Notes under the pieces: generated by a model
What the model saw: the letters and a program-made list of their open reading frames with translations, nothing else
Told to the model about the DNA's origin: nothing
Databases searched by the model: none
Source: Chlamydia trachomatis
GTDB lineage: Bacteria > Chlamydiota > Chlamydiia > Chlamydiales > 2-12-FULL-49-11
Direction: 5' to 3'
Assembly (NCBI GenBank): GCA_945870925.1
Contig: CAMBTZ010000067.1
Coordinates: 1-7,407 of the forward strand
Length of the DNA: 7,407 bases
In this document: piece by piece, positions 1 to 6,412 of the stretch
Layout: the number at the start of each line of letters is the position of its first letter
How positions within the stretch are numbered: position 1 is the stretch's first letter
Position numbers and translations under genes: made by a program

Positions 1-1
1 A

Positions 2-838
2 AAGACAAGCATTCATGAAGTAGTTTGTGATTATTTGGCAGTTGGAATCGACCCTAGAAAAAGCCATATTTTTATTCAATCATGCATTCATGAATTACCA
101 GAACTTGCCATGTTCTATATGAATCTTGTGACAATACAACATTTAGGCCACAATCCGACAGTGAAAGCAGAGTGTAAAATGCGCGGATTCAATGAAGGCG
201 TGCCTGCAGGATTTTATCTCTATCCTATTTATCAAGTTGCAGATATTACAGCTTTTAAGGCCGATCTTGTCCCTGTTGGTTTAGATCAGGCTCCAATGCT
301 TGAGTTAACAAGAGATATCGTTCGTAAATTCAATACGATCTATAAAAAAGAAGTGCTTATCTCACCTGAGGCCATTTACCCAAATTTAAAGGGCGCGCTT
401 CCTGGAATTGATGGGCATAAAATGTCTAAATCACTAGGAAATGCCATATCTCTTGGTGATGAGCCCGATGTTATTCTAAAGAAAATAAAAAAACTTCAAA
501 GCGATTCAAACAGAAAATCAGCAACAGATTCCGGAGATCCCGAAAAAGCAATTGCATTTTCTTACCTAGACGTTTTTGACCCGGAAACACCCTTTGTTGA
601 AGAGTTAAAAGAGCGCTACAGACGTGGAGCAGTCACGGATAAAGAGGTAAAAGATCGCCTCATTGACGTCCTAGACACATTTCTTACTCCAATCAGAGAA
701 AAACGAAAAATGTATCACTCCGATAGACAAGGAGTTCTTGATATACTAAAAGAGGGTACTCAAATCGCAAAACAAAAAGCTAGCAAAACTCTTCTTGAAG
801 TACGTTCCGCAATGGGCATCAACTACCCAAACTTCTAA
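2..838 (+). CDS. trpS: Tryptophan--tRNA ligase (TrpS), 5'-truncated by window edge
   Basis: This is a cytoplasmic class I aminoacyl-tRNA synthetase that charges tRNA-Trp with tryptophan using ATP. The frame is open from the first bases of the window (KTSIHEVVCDYLAVGIDP), so the TTG at 35 is not a start and the true start lies upstream. About 278 residues are present. The usual family length is about 330-350, so the N-terminal part of the Rossmann fold with the HIGH-type motif is missing. Visible signatures, in order, are the YLAVGIDP...IFIQS strand-helix, the ADLVPVGLDQ motif followed by LELTRDI (about 257-316), and an exact KMSKS ATP-binding loop at 419-433, followed by the C-terminal anticodon-binding helices. 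It ends with TAA at 836-838. A terminator-like structure follows, so trpS is probably last in its transcript. The family call is secure. Confidence 0.96.
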   Translation, partial: KTSIHEVVCDYLAVGIDPRKSHIFIQSCIHELPELAMFYMNLVTIQHLGHNPTVKAECKMRGFNEGVPAGFYLYPIYQVADITAFKADLVPVGLDQAPMLELTRDIVRKFNTIYKKEVLISPEAIYPNLKGALPGIDGHKMSKSLGNAISLGDEPDVILKKIKKLQSDSNRKSATDSGDPEKAIAFSYLDVFDPETPFVEELKERYRRGAVTDKEVKDRLIDVLDTFLTPIREKRKMYHSDRQGVLDILKEGTQIAKQKASKTLLEVRSAMGINYPNF

Positions 839-871
839 ATTCATTAATAGAGGATTTTGATGGTGCGGTAC

Positions 872-913
872 TTGAGAGAGGGCGCCTCAACTTTCCTATG
901 GAAGGCCTTTTTT
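872..913 (+). terminator. Rho-independent terminator of trpS (two hairpins plus T-run)
   Basis: Two adjacent stem-loops lie 33 bases after the trpS stop. The first pairs TTGAG (872-876) with CTCAA (886-890). The second pairs CTTTCC (891-896) with GGAAGG (900-905) over a TAT loop, with one G-T pair. It is followed by CC and six T residues (908-913). The second hairpin with its T-run has the shape of an intrinsic terminator on the + strand, though the stem is short. The rest of the gap to 1083 is AT-rich, with T-runs and no other clear structure. Confidence 0.6.
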
Positions 914-1083
914 AATTTGAGTAAAAGGATCAAATTGAGAAGGGGATTGCCATTTGTTTTTCTAAATGTTTTTTTCATATTGCAATTTTAGCTTATTTGT
1001 TAGTTATTCATAATTTTCTTACCGTTAACCGAATAGAGAAATGACCTAACTGGTTTATTATAGTAGAAAAGGGCAAACTATTT

Positions 1084-2313
1084 ATGGATTTATTTGAGCT
1101 TGATTTATTTGTGGATGCTATCAGTAAGTATCTTAAACTGAATCAGCCTTTTACTGTTTTGCAAGGTAAGAAGGGTTTGTCATGGGAGCCTGCATATTCA
1201 GTTGAATTGCATAGAGATCTTGAGTCTATCCAAATATTTTCTGATTATTTAATTGCGAATGTAGGTCCGTTAAATTTTAGAGAGCTGCCGGAAGATTATT
1301 TTTATAAAATCAGAGCGTTAGTCAGTTTGTTGGATAAATTTATAAAAAACAGAAAAGGAAAATATAACGGTCTTGGAAGTGAAGTTTTCGAGGAAGCGGA
1401 TCATAAAATTTTTGCCCTTAGATTGGGGGGGAAGATTGATTTTAGAGAGATTCCCGGAATGGATAGAGAGCTTTATAATTTTATAAAAATTAATGAATTG
1501 GATCAAAAATTATTTGCTTTAGGAATTCAGCTTAATAAATTGATTGCATTACCTTTTGAGATCGAAGCGAATATGTATGAAGAAATTGAGTGGAATAAGC
1601 TAGTAAGAAAAGAGTTGTCTGATTCTATCGGAAGAGTTTATGGATACAGGTTTTTTTATAGTGACCACTTAGTGATGGAGACAAATGGTGATTTGTTACT
1701 AACTGAGCAATTTTCACTTTTATATAGAGGGATTTCACTTTATCATCCCATAAAAGCTTTGCATATTGCTGCAATTGATAAAAAAGAGCCATCTGCATGG
1801 AAGCATAAGAATCTTTTAGAAGTAATTACATTAAATAAACGGGGTTCTCTTCTTTTGATGCTTCGAAAAGAGGATGGAAATCTTTTTTGTATTGGAGTAA
1901 GTAAAGGTAAACTTTCTTCTCCTGTAAATGGCTGTTTTGTGGAATATAAATGTTTATATCAAATGGCGATTACAAAGGAGGAGTTTGCTTTAATATTTAA
2001 GATATTAGAGGATGGGAAATTTTACAAAAAAAGTTTTAATGAAAAAGATCTCTTGAGTGTGGTTCAGGAAAGTTTAAAATTAAGTCCTTTACCGGAAAAA
2101 ATGCTTCTCTCTAAAAATATGTTCTTAGCATATTTATTGCTCCCATATGGAATAGTAAAGTTTTTTTGTGCCCGTAAAAAATATCCATGCTTTGGGTGGA
2201 AAGATCTTTTTAAGACGCCTTATAAAATTTCAAGAATGAACAAAAAAAGAGTAATTCGTTGGTTAAAGGAGGCTTCTATTACAAGAAGCGGGGAAGAGAA
2301 GTGCTTTGAATAA
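1084..2313 (+). CDS. Uncharacterised protein, inactive-looking paralog of the next gene
   Basis: I do not recognise a named family for this 409-aa protein. It is clearly related to the gene that follows. Shared landmarks are FE.L near the N-terminus with PF after it, LRLGG (residues 112-116), LLT...LYRGI (205-217), AW..K.LLEV (238-247), GKL..P (275-280) and ITKEE (296-300). In the paralog the second half looks like a permuted papain-type (NlpC/P60- or LRAT-like) fold, with a His on a strand and a Cys at a helix start. Here those positions are Ser255 and about Val326, and no Cys occurs between residues 290 and 362. A catalytic role is therefore unlikely, and a scaffold, regulatory or binding role is inferred. 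A hydrophobic stretch (about 345-361) could be one membrane helix. There is no signal peptide. The ATG is preceded by a weak AAAAGGG, and TATTAT at 1056-1061 is a possible -10. A G7 run lies at 1425-1431. Confidence 0.85.
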   Translation: MDLFELDLFVDAISKYLKLNQPFTVLQGKKGLSWEPAYSVELHRDLESIQIFSDYLIANVGPLNFRELPEDYFYKIRALVSLLDKFIKNRKGKYNGLGSEVFEEADHKIFALRLGGKIDFREIPGMDRELYNFIKINELDQKLFALGIQLNKLIALPFEIEANMYEEIEWNKLVRKELSDSIGRVYGYRFFYSDHLVMETNGDLLLTEQFSLLYRGISLYHPIKALHIAAIDKKEPSAWKHKNLLEVITLNKRGSLLLMLRKEDGNLFCIGVSKGKLSSPVNGCFVEYKCLYQMAITKEEFALIFKILEDGKFYKKSFNEKDLLSVVQESLKLSPLPEKMLLSKNMFLAYLLLPYGIVKFFCARKKYPCFGWKDLFKTPYKISRMNKKRVIRWLKEASITRSGEEKCFE

Positions 2314-3709
2314 GTTCGAAATTCTTTTACAAAAACTTTTACGATTCATGGAGGCGAAAAAACCTTTTAAGATTGTAATTTCGGATTCTGGGGAATTAGA
2401 TTTGATTCTTGATAAAGAGATGGTTGCTAAGGAGAATTGCCGGACTCTTTTTGACTACTTATTAAAAAATAAGGATCTTATATTTTCCAAAAAGTTATCT
2501 TTAAAAGAGTTCGATATCATTCGAACTTTGCTTGATAACTGTTATCTATATCGAAAGCAGGTAGATAAACAAGGGGAGTTTGAAAATTTAGTTTTAAGTT
2601 TAAGGCTTGGTGGAAATATTCCACCCGAATGGCTAAAAGAAAATCCACTGTTCCGTAAAATTATTAAAGCTAATTACTTGCATCACAGACTGTTTGTTCT
2701 TAGGGTAGCTCTTCCATTTGATGAAAAAAAGGGTGCTGCCCTCCCTTTTAAAGAGGGTGATCAAACAAAATGGATCTATTGGAGTGAAATTCAAGAGAAT
2801 GATTATCATTTTTATTCAAATGAGATCCTGCTTTTTGAAACGGACAATCAATATCGATTGCTTACTAAATATACCTGTCTCTATTTAGGGATCTGTGATT
2901 ATGATGTTGGTATTGATCCAAAATGGGAACCTTTTCAAAGGGCGGATCCTGCTGAGTGGCAAGGAAAATACATCTTAGAAGTTTGGACAGTTTCTCTCCC
3001 CCTTATAAAGCCGCCTATGTTTCAGCGAACCCACGCTTATATAGTATTAAAAGATAATCAAGGAAGTGTTCGATCTGTTGGTCAAGACGTCCTTGTTGAT
3101 AGGGCTAATTACCGTATTACAGAAATTTTAAATAGAAAACCCGGTTTTGGTAAAATTACAACTCCGGATATTTATACATTCTACCCTACAAATTCAAGAA
3201 GATTTTGGAATGTCTCCTTTGAGATCACAAAAGAGGAACACGATCGAATAGTTGCTATTGTTGAAAAAGATAAAATTAATAAAGAGCACTCGATGTCTGT
3301 TCTAAAAGGTAATTGCGTTAGCTATGTACTCAAAATCCTTAAAGAAGGTGTTGGTATTGAAATGGATGCTTCAATGCATGGACTTCATATTCTTCTTAAA
3401 TCAATGCTTCCTAACTCTTGGTATCGAGCATTTTTTGAACAATTTCATGATTGGTACGGAAGTCGTAGTAGTTTTGTGAAAAAAGTCCTTTTTTTCCTCC
3501 CTATCGTATATATTCCATCATTTCTTTTAGGAATCGCAGCTCTTTTTACACGGCAAAATAATTACCAAGAAATCAGAGATTTTTCCTTTATCGATCTCAT
3601 TATCCGACCTTGGAAACTCTCTTGTGAGCACCCGCTTGCGCTTCATCGGAAACTTGATGCTATTCAGGATTTAATTCCTAAACTCAGAGATCTCTATTCA
3701 AAAAATTAG
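2306..3709 (+). CDS. Putative permuted papain-fold (NlpC/P60- or LRAT-like) membrane-anchored protein
   Basis: This 467-aa protein is the second member of the tandem paralog pair. The N-terminal half (about 1-220) is unassigned and contains LRLGG at 99-103. The second half has the order seen in circularly permuted papain-like enzymes: a strand with His243 (RTHAYIVLKDNQG, then SVG), a GKITTPD segment (282-288), ITKEE (307-311), and a helix starting at Asn336-Cys337 (KGNCVSYVLKIL). A cysteine hydrolase or acyltransferase activity is inferred from this pattern only. A hydrophobic helix (about 394-414, LFFLPIVYIPSFLLGIAAL) suggests membrane anchoring. The start is TTG at 2306, with GGGGAAGAG (2290-2298) upstream. 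It is supported by N-terminal similarity to the upstream paralog and by an 8-bp overlap that favours translational coupling. The next in-frame ATG (2348) would remove that matching segment. The stop overlaps the 3' end of the convergent gene. Confidence 0.87.
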   Translation: MNKFEILLQKLLRFMEAKKPFKIVISDSGELDLILDKEMVAKENCRTLFDYLLKNKDLIFSKKLSLKEFDIIRTLLDNCYLYRKQVDKQGEFENLVLSLRLGGNIPPEWLKENPLFRKIIKANYLHHRLFVLRVALPFDEKKGAALPFKEGDQTKWIYWSEIQENDYHFYSNEILLFETDNQYRLLTKYTCLYLGICDYDVGIDPKWEPFQRADPAEWQGKYILEVWTVSLPLIKPPMFQRTHAYIVLKDNQGSVRSVGQDVLVDRANYRITEILNRKPGFGKITTPDIYTFYPTNSRRFWNVSFEITKEEHDRIVAIVEKDKINKEHSMSVLKGNCVSYVLKILKEGVGIEMDASMHGLHILLKSMLPNSWYRAFFEQFHDWYGSRSSFVKKVLFFLPIVYIPSFLLGIAALFTRQNNYQEIRDFSFIDLIIRPWKLSCEHPLALHRKLDAIQDLIPKLRDLYSKN

Positions 3710-4074
3710 TCTTCGTCGTCTTCTTGAATTTCTTGATTAAGAGACTCTTCATCTTCGGCTTCTGTAGTTAAGGCAGGGTTGAAAAATTCTTGAATAAGGA
3801 TGTAGATAGCGGCTATAATAAAAAGAATAGGGAGAATCACTTCCCATGATACGTCAAGGCCTGCAACTAAAAATGCACCTACAAATATAACAAGAGATAA
3901 CATAGAATCGTAAGTGTGACCAAGAAGATATTGTCTTAGAGCTAGTGGTAAACCAATTACAAGCATCATGCCGGGCCAAAAGGCTTGCGTCAAAGAGACA
4001 ATTGCAAGTCCAATTAGAAATAGTGATGAAGCAAGAGTTTTAGCTCTTCTTTGTGAGACTTTCGGGTGTGCCAT
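3706..4074 (-). CDS. Small four-helix membrane protein with acidic tail, downstream of SpoIID
   Basis: This is an unnamed integral membrane protein of 122 aa from the chosen start. A basic N-terminus (HPKVSQRRAK) leads into four hydrophobic segments at about residues 14-31, 33-50, 58-75 and 77-95. A C-terminal tail that is mostly Glu and Asp follows (TTEAEDEE to EDDED). The helix hairpins, each with a Trp near its middle (FWPGMMLVIG, SWEVILPILF), are reminiscent of LiaI/LiaF-type (DUF5668-like) membrane regions, but that is only a resemblance. I prefer the ATG at 4074 because AAGGAG (complement of 4085-4090) sits 10 nt ahead of it. The alternative ATG at 4095 would add MKRRKKK, which is largely the Shine-Dalgarno region read as codons. 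The gene starts inside the SpoIID 3' end, a 35-nt overlap that implies co-transcription and probably coupled translation. The acidic tail is expected in the cytoplasm. Confidence 0.85.
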   Translation of the reverse strand: MAHPKVSQRRAKTLASSLFLIGLAIVSLTQAFWPGMMLVIGLPLALRQYLLGHTYDSMLSLVIFVGAFLVAGLDVSWEVILPILFIIAAIYILIQEFFNPALTTEAEDEESLNQEIQEDDED

Positions 4075-5266
4075 CTTCTTTTTTCTCCTTTTCATCAGTT
4101 GAAAATAAATTTTTTGGTAATGTGTTTAATTTTACAAGAGTCGATTCCGGAAAAAAATGCGATAGAATTTGAGGTGCAGAGTCTCCAATTTTTGCCATTT
4201 GATCTGCTGTAAATAGACAGACACCGACTCCGTAGCCTCTTCCATATCCATTGAATTCAACATGATCCCGAATTAGATGAACTGTAAAATCGCTACTTAA
4301 AATTCGATTCATCCCAATTTTTCTGCGCAGATCAAACACTGACCATTCAGCAAAAGTTTTGGAATCTGTAAAACGGATGGCATAGACCTTTTTCGAGGTC
4401 GGATCTTGAAATAGATCAATTGCCTTAATAGTTTCTAAGCCTGTAAGTTTAACGAGTTCAGCAATTGAAAGGACCGATTTCCACTTGCTCTCTTCACGCA
4501 TTTTTTGGGCGTAACCAACAAAGACCCCTTCAGGACCCGGTGCTTTTTTTCTAAAAATATTCTCATAACTAGCCGTCCGTCCGCCACTATGTTCAGTCCA
4601 AGATGTAGCAAATGGCTTATCGTTATAAGCTAACACAAGATGCTTTGTCGATTGAACGGAGCGCTCAATGTTCGGATTGCTTAATACAGCTGCGTGACTT
4701 AAATAGTCAATATCTGTTGCGTGAACATTCCAGTAAGTGTTTGGGGAGTGCAAAATTGTATTATATAAATTTGTCCTGGCAGCAATAGCTACAGCATCGT
4801 AGGTGGCGCTTTGATAGTCAGTATTACCGAGCATGGAAGATAGACTTGCTCTGAGCACATCTTCAACATCGACTTCATTTACAATGTGAATGGAAGAATT
4901 AATATCATAGACTACTATTGAGCCTTTATACTGAATTCCATCAACTAAAATTGTTGTTTTACTATTTTTAGGAGTGATTTTAATTTGATGGATTCCCGGA
5001 TACCCTTCGCCCCACTTTAAACCGACGCTATTTGCTTGAAGGTAGTACCGCTTTCCATGAAAACCGGAGCTCAATACCTTTCCATTTTCCGGATTATAAA
5101 CTCTATATCCGCCCGCTACATCAATTAGCGCTCCCTCAACATTTTCTTTAATAAGAACTTTAATCGTAACACAACCTTCATCATCGATAGCTTCGGGAAG
5201 GATTGAATCATCATGAGTTCCAAAAAGGGGGATAAAAAATGTAGCTAAAATCAATAACGCCTTCAT
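4040..5266 (-). CDS. spoIID: SpoIID-like (LytB-domain) septal peptidoglycan lytic transglycosylase homolog
   Basis: This 408-aa protein belongs to the SpoIID/LytB family, whose members cleave glycan strands stripped of stem peptides. In Chlamydiales a SpoIID homolog has been reported to act at the division septum. Residues 1-17 (MKALLILATFFIPLFG) look like a signal peptide. Family landmarks follow: VDVEDVLRASL (132-142), AVAIAARTNLY (158-168), the HAAVLSNPNIERSVQST block (191-207), EHSGGRTASYENIF (225-238) and GRGYGVGVC (342-350), then ILSHFFPESTLVKL (367-380). Two canonical features are altered. The usual SEMP tetrapeptide with the catalytic Glu reads SMLG (144-147), and the GWGHGVG-type His reads Val (347). 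A polar Lys/Glu-rich tail of about 28 residues ends the protein. The start is ATG at 5266 with AGGAG (5275-5271) 4 nt away. The call is firm at family level, but activity is uncertain. Confidence 0.9.
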   Translation of the reverse strand: MKALLILATFFIPLFGTHDDSILPEAIDDEGCVTIKVLIKENVEGALIDVAGGYRVYNPENGKVLSSGFHGKRYYLQANSVGLKWGEGYPGIHQIKITPKNSKTTILVDGIQYKGSIVVYDINSSIHIVNEVDVEDVLRASLSSMLGNTDYQSATYDAVAIAARTNLYNTILHSPNTYWNVHATDIDYLSHAAVLSNPNIERSVQSTKHLVLAYNDKPFATSWTEHSGGRTASYENIFRKKAPGPEGVFVGYAQKMREESKWKSVLSIAELVKLTGLETIKAIDLFQDPTSKKVYAIRFTDSKTFAEWSVFDLRRKIGMNRILSSDFTVHLIRDHVEFNGYGRGYGVGVCLFTADQMAKIGDSAPQILSHFFPESTLVKLNTLPKNLFSTDEKEKKEDGTPESLTKKS

Positions 5267-5270
5267 ACTT

Positions 5271-5293
5271 CTCCTAATTGGAGGAGATCCTCC
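5271..5293 (-). promoter_or_regulatory. Overlapping hairpins in the spoIID 5' leader, one covering its RBS
   Basis: Read on the - strand, the leader runs GGAGG, ATCT, CCTCC, AATTA, GGAG, AAGT and then the spoIID ATG. CCTCC can pair perfectly with the distal GGAGG (5 bp, 4-nt loop). Its last four bases, CTCC, can instead pair with the GGAG that is the Shine-Dalgarno sequence (4 bp, 5-nt loop). The two pairings exclude each other, so the leader could switch between an exposed and a masked RBS. The complementarity is seen directly, and the regulatory role is inferred. Confidence 0.4.
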
Positions 5294-5299
5294 ATAATC

Positions 5300-5328
5300 G
5301 TTTTAATCTAGCATAAAAACCAATTCAA
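5300..5328 (-). promoter_or_regulatory. Possible sigma70-type promoter for spoIID
   Basis: On the - strand, TTGAAT (5328-5323) and TAAAAC (5305-5300) are separated by 17 bases. Each matches four of six consensus positions. They sit upstream of the GGAGG/CCTCC leader hairpin and about 35 bases ahead of the start codon. In an AT-rich gap such matches arise easily, so this is a candidate only. No equally good pair was found for dcd on the + strand, where only a TATGAT (5333-5338) stands out. Confidence 0.25.
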
Positions 5329-5359
5329 GCGCTATGATTTCCAAAAAACGGAGAATGCT

Positions 5360-5926
5360 ATGGCCCTGCAGTCAGACAGATGGATAAAAGAGATGTCAGA
5401 AAAATATGAAATGATCGAACCATTTGTAGATCATCTTGTAAGAGAGGATAACGGACGAAAAATTATTAGTTATGGACTCTCAAGCTACGGTTACGACCTA
5501 AGAGTTGCCAATCAATTTAAGGTCTTCACAAACGTTCACAATGTAGTCGTTGATCCTAAAGGATTTACTGATAATGAATTTATTAATATAGAAGCTGACA
5601 CTTGCATCATACCTCCCAATTCATTTGCTCTAGCAGTCAGTGTCGAATACTTCCGAATCCCACGAAGCGTCCTCACACTCTGTGTTGGAAAATCAACCTA
5701 CGCCAGATGCGGCATCATCGTCAACGTCACCCCCTTCGAACCTGAATGGGAAGGCTTTGTCACTCTAGAAATCTCCAATACAACCCCTCTACCAGCCCGA
5801 ATCTATGCAAACGAAGGGCTTGCGCAAGTCCTTTTCTTTAAAGGCGAAGAAGAGTGTATGACCTCATATAAAGAGCGACAAGGAAAATATATGCATCAAG
5901 TCGGCATCACCGTCCCCCGCATGTAA
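5360..5926 (+). CDS. dcd: dCTP deaminase
   Basis: This cytoplasmic enzyme deaminates dCTP to dUTP, feeding dUMP and then dTTP synthesis. It is expected to be a homotrimer like E. coli Dcd. The 188-aa length is normal. Diagnostic segments are ISYGLSSYGYDLRV (36-49), CIIPPNSFAL (82-91), GKSTYARCGI (110-119, equivalent to E. coli GRSSLAR with the active-site Ser and Arg), TPFEPEWEGFVTLEISNTT (124-142) and ANEGLAQVLFF (150-160). Glu137 in TLEISN is the likely general base, matching E. coli Glu138. The monofunctional deaminase is more likely than the bifunctional archaeal-type DCD/DUT, judging by similarity to chlamydial and proteobacterial Dcd. The start is ATG at 5360 with GGAGA (5350-5354) at 5 nt spacing; the ATG at 5355 is out of frame. 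It is divergent from spoIID, and its 3' end lies against the terminator of the opposing gene. Confidence 0.97.
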   Translation: MALQSDRWIKEMSEKYEMIEPFVDHLVREDNGRKIISYGLSSYGYDLRVANQFKVFTNVHNVVVDPKGFTDNEFINIEADTCIIPPNSFALAVSVEYFRIPRSVLTLCVGKSTYARCGIIVNVTPFEPEWEGFVTLEISNTTPLPARIYANEGLAQVLFFKGEEECMTSYKERQGKYMHQVGITVPRM

Positions 5927-5935
5927 ACAAGCAAA

Positions 5936-5970
5936 TAAAAAAGCCCCCTATTATTAATAATAAGGGGCTC
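5936..5970 (-). terminator. Strong rho-independent terminator, - strand oriented
   Basis: AGCCCC (5942-5947) pairs with GGGGCT (5964-5969). After one mismatch, TATTA (5949-5953) pairs with TAATA (5958-5962) around a TTAA loop. On the - strand the stem is followed by six T residues (complement of 5937-5942). The + strand side reads TCTAACTC with no T-run. It therefore terminates the - strand gene ending at 5982. It may block transcription from dcd only partly, since the stem forms in that RNA too. Confidence 0.85.
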
Positions 5971-5981
5971 TAACTCTAAGG

Positions 5982-6377
5982 CTATAAAACTCTAGGTTTT
6001 TGTGGGATTAAATTAAATGTTATCGTGTTAGTTGAGGTATCAAGCTCCATTTCTATAATAGCATTAGGATTATTTGCTTGTGTTATATCTGTTGGTAGAC
6101 TATTACTAAAATAGATATTTCCAATCAGGGTACTTTCATCAAAATCTTGGTAGCACGATATAGCATTAACGCAAGATTCTACTTGACCAGTTACAATGTT
6201 ATCGGCCATGTAAACTGAACAATTATTTATAAGGCCAGCTGCATTCTGAAGAGGCGTTTGGACTGTACAAGTTTCTGGGTTTTCACAGCCACCAAAGTTT
6301 GGATATATATAAAGTTTAGTATTATTAATAAAAGTTGTTGTTGGTGGTGTTGTCTGTTTTATATTTTTTTTAGTCAT
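5982..6377 (-). CDS. Small Thr/Asn-rich protein with five cysteines, unknown function
   Basis: I do not recognise this 131-aa protein. It has a short polar N-terminus (MTKKNIKQTTPPTTTF) with no hydrophobic signal sequence. The composition is rich in Asn and Thr. Five cysteines lie at 31, 37, 53, 69 and 75, and no Cys occurs after that. The second half (about 85-125) alternates polar and hydrophobic residues (IIEMELDTSTNTITFNLI), suggesting beta strands. This could be a small disulfide-bonded surface or secreted protein exported by a non-Sec route such as type III secretion, but nothing proves it. The RBS is weak (AAAGGGAAA about 8 nt ahead of ATG on the - strand). The gene lies 35 bases downstream of the co-oriented 128-aa gene, so the two may form an operon. 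The strong hairpin terminator immediately after its stop supports its being a real, expressed gene. Confidence 0.72.
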   Translation of the reverse strand: MTKKNIKQTTPPTTTFINNTKLYIYPNFGGCENPETCTVQTPLQNAAGLINNCSVYMADNIVTGQVESCVNAISCYQDFDESTLIGNIYFSNSLPTDITQANNPNAIIEMELDTSTNTITFNLIPQKPRVL

Positions 6378-6412
6378 AAAATATTTCCCTTTTTTAAGAT
6401 TATTTGTTTAAT

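Noticed and set aside
35..838. TTG at 35 as the start of trpS
   Set aside because: The same frame stays open to the window edge and the upstream residues (VVCDYLAVGIDP) match the conserved TrpS core, so the gene starts outside the window.
980..1010. TTGCAA - 19 bases - TATTCA as a promoter for the paralog pair
   Set aside because: The -10 matches consensus at only three positions and the spacing is long. No convincing promoter can be chosen in this T-rich gap.
1318..1506. 62-codon open frame on the - strand
   Set aside because: It lies wholly inside the 1084-2313 gene, whose protein is supported by similarity to its tandem paralog. The peptide has no recognisable features and no good RBS.
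4075..4095. ATG at 4095 as the start of the membrane protein
   Set aside because: The seven extra residues MKRRKKK are the translation of an AAGGAG Shine-Dalgarno and its A-rich spacer, which fit the ATG at 4074 much better.
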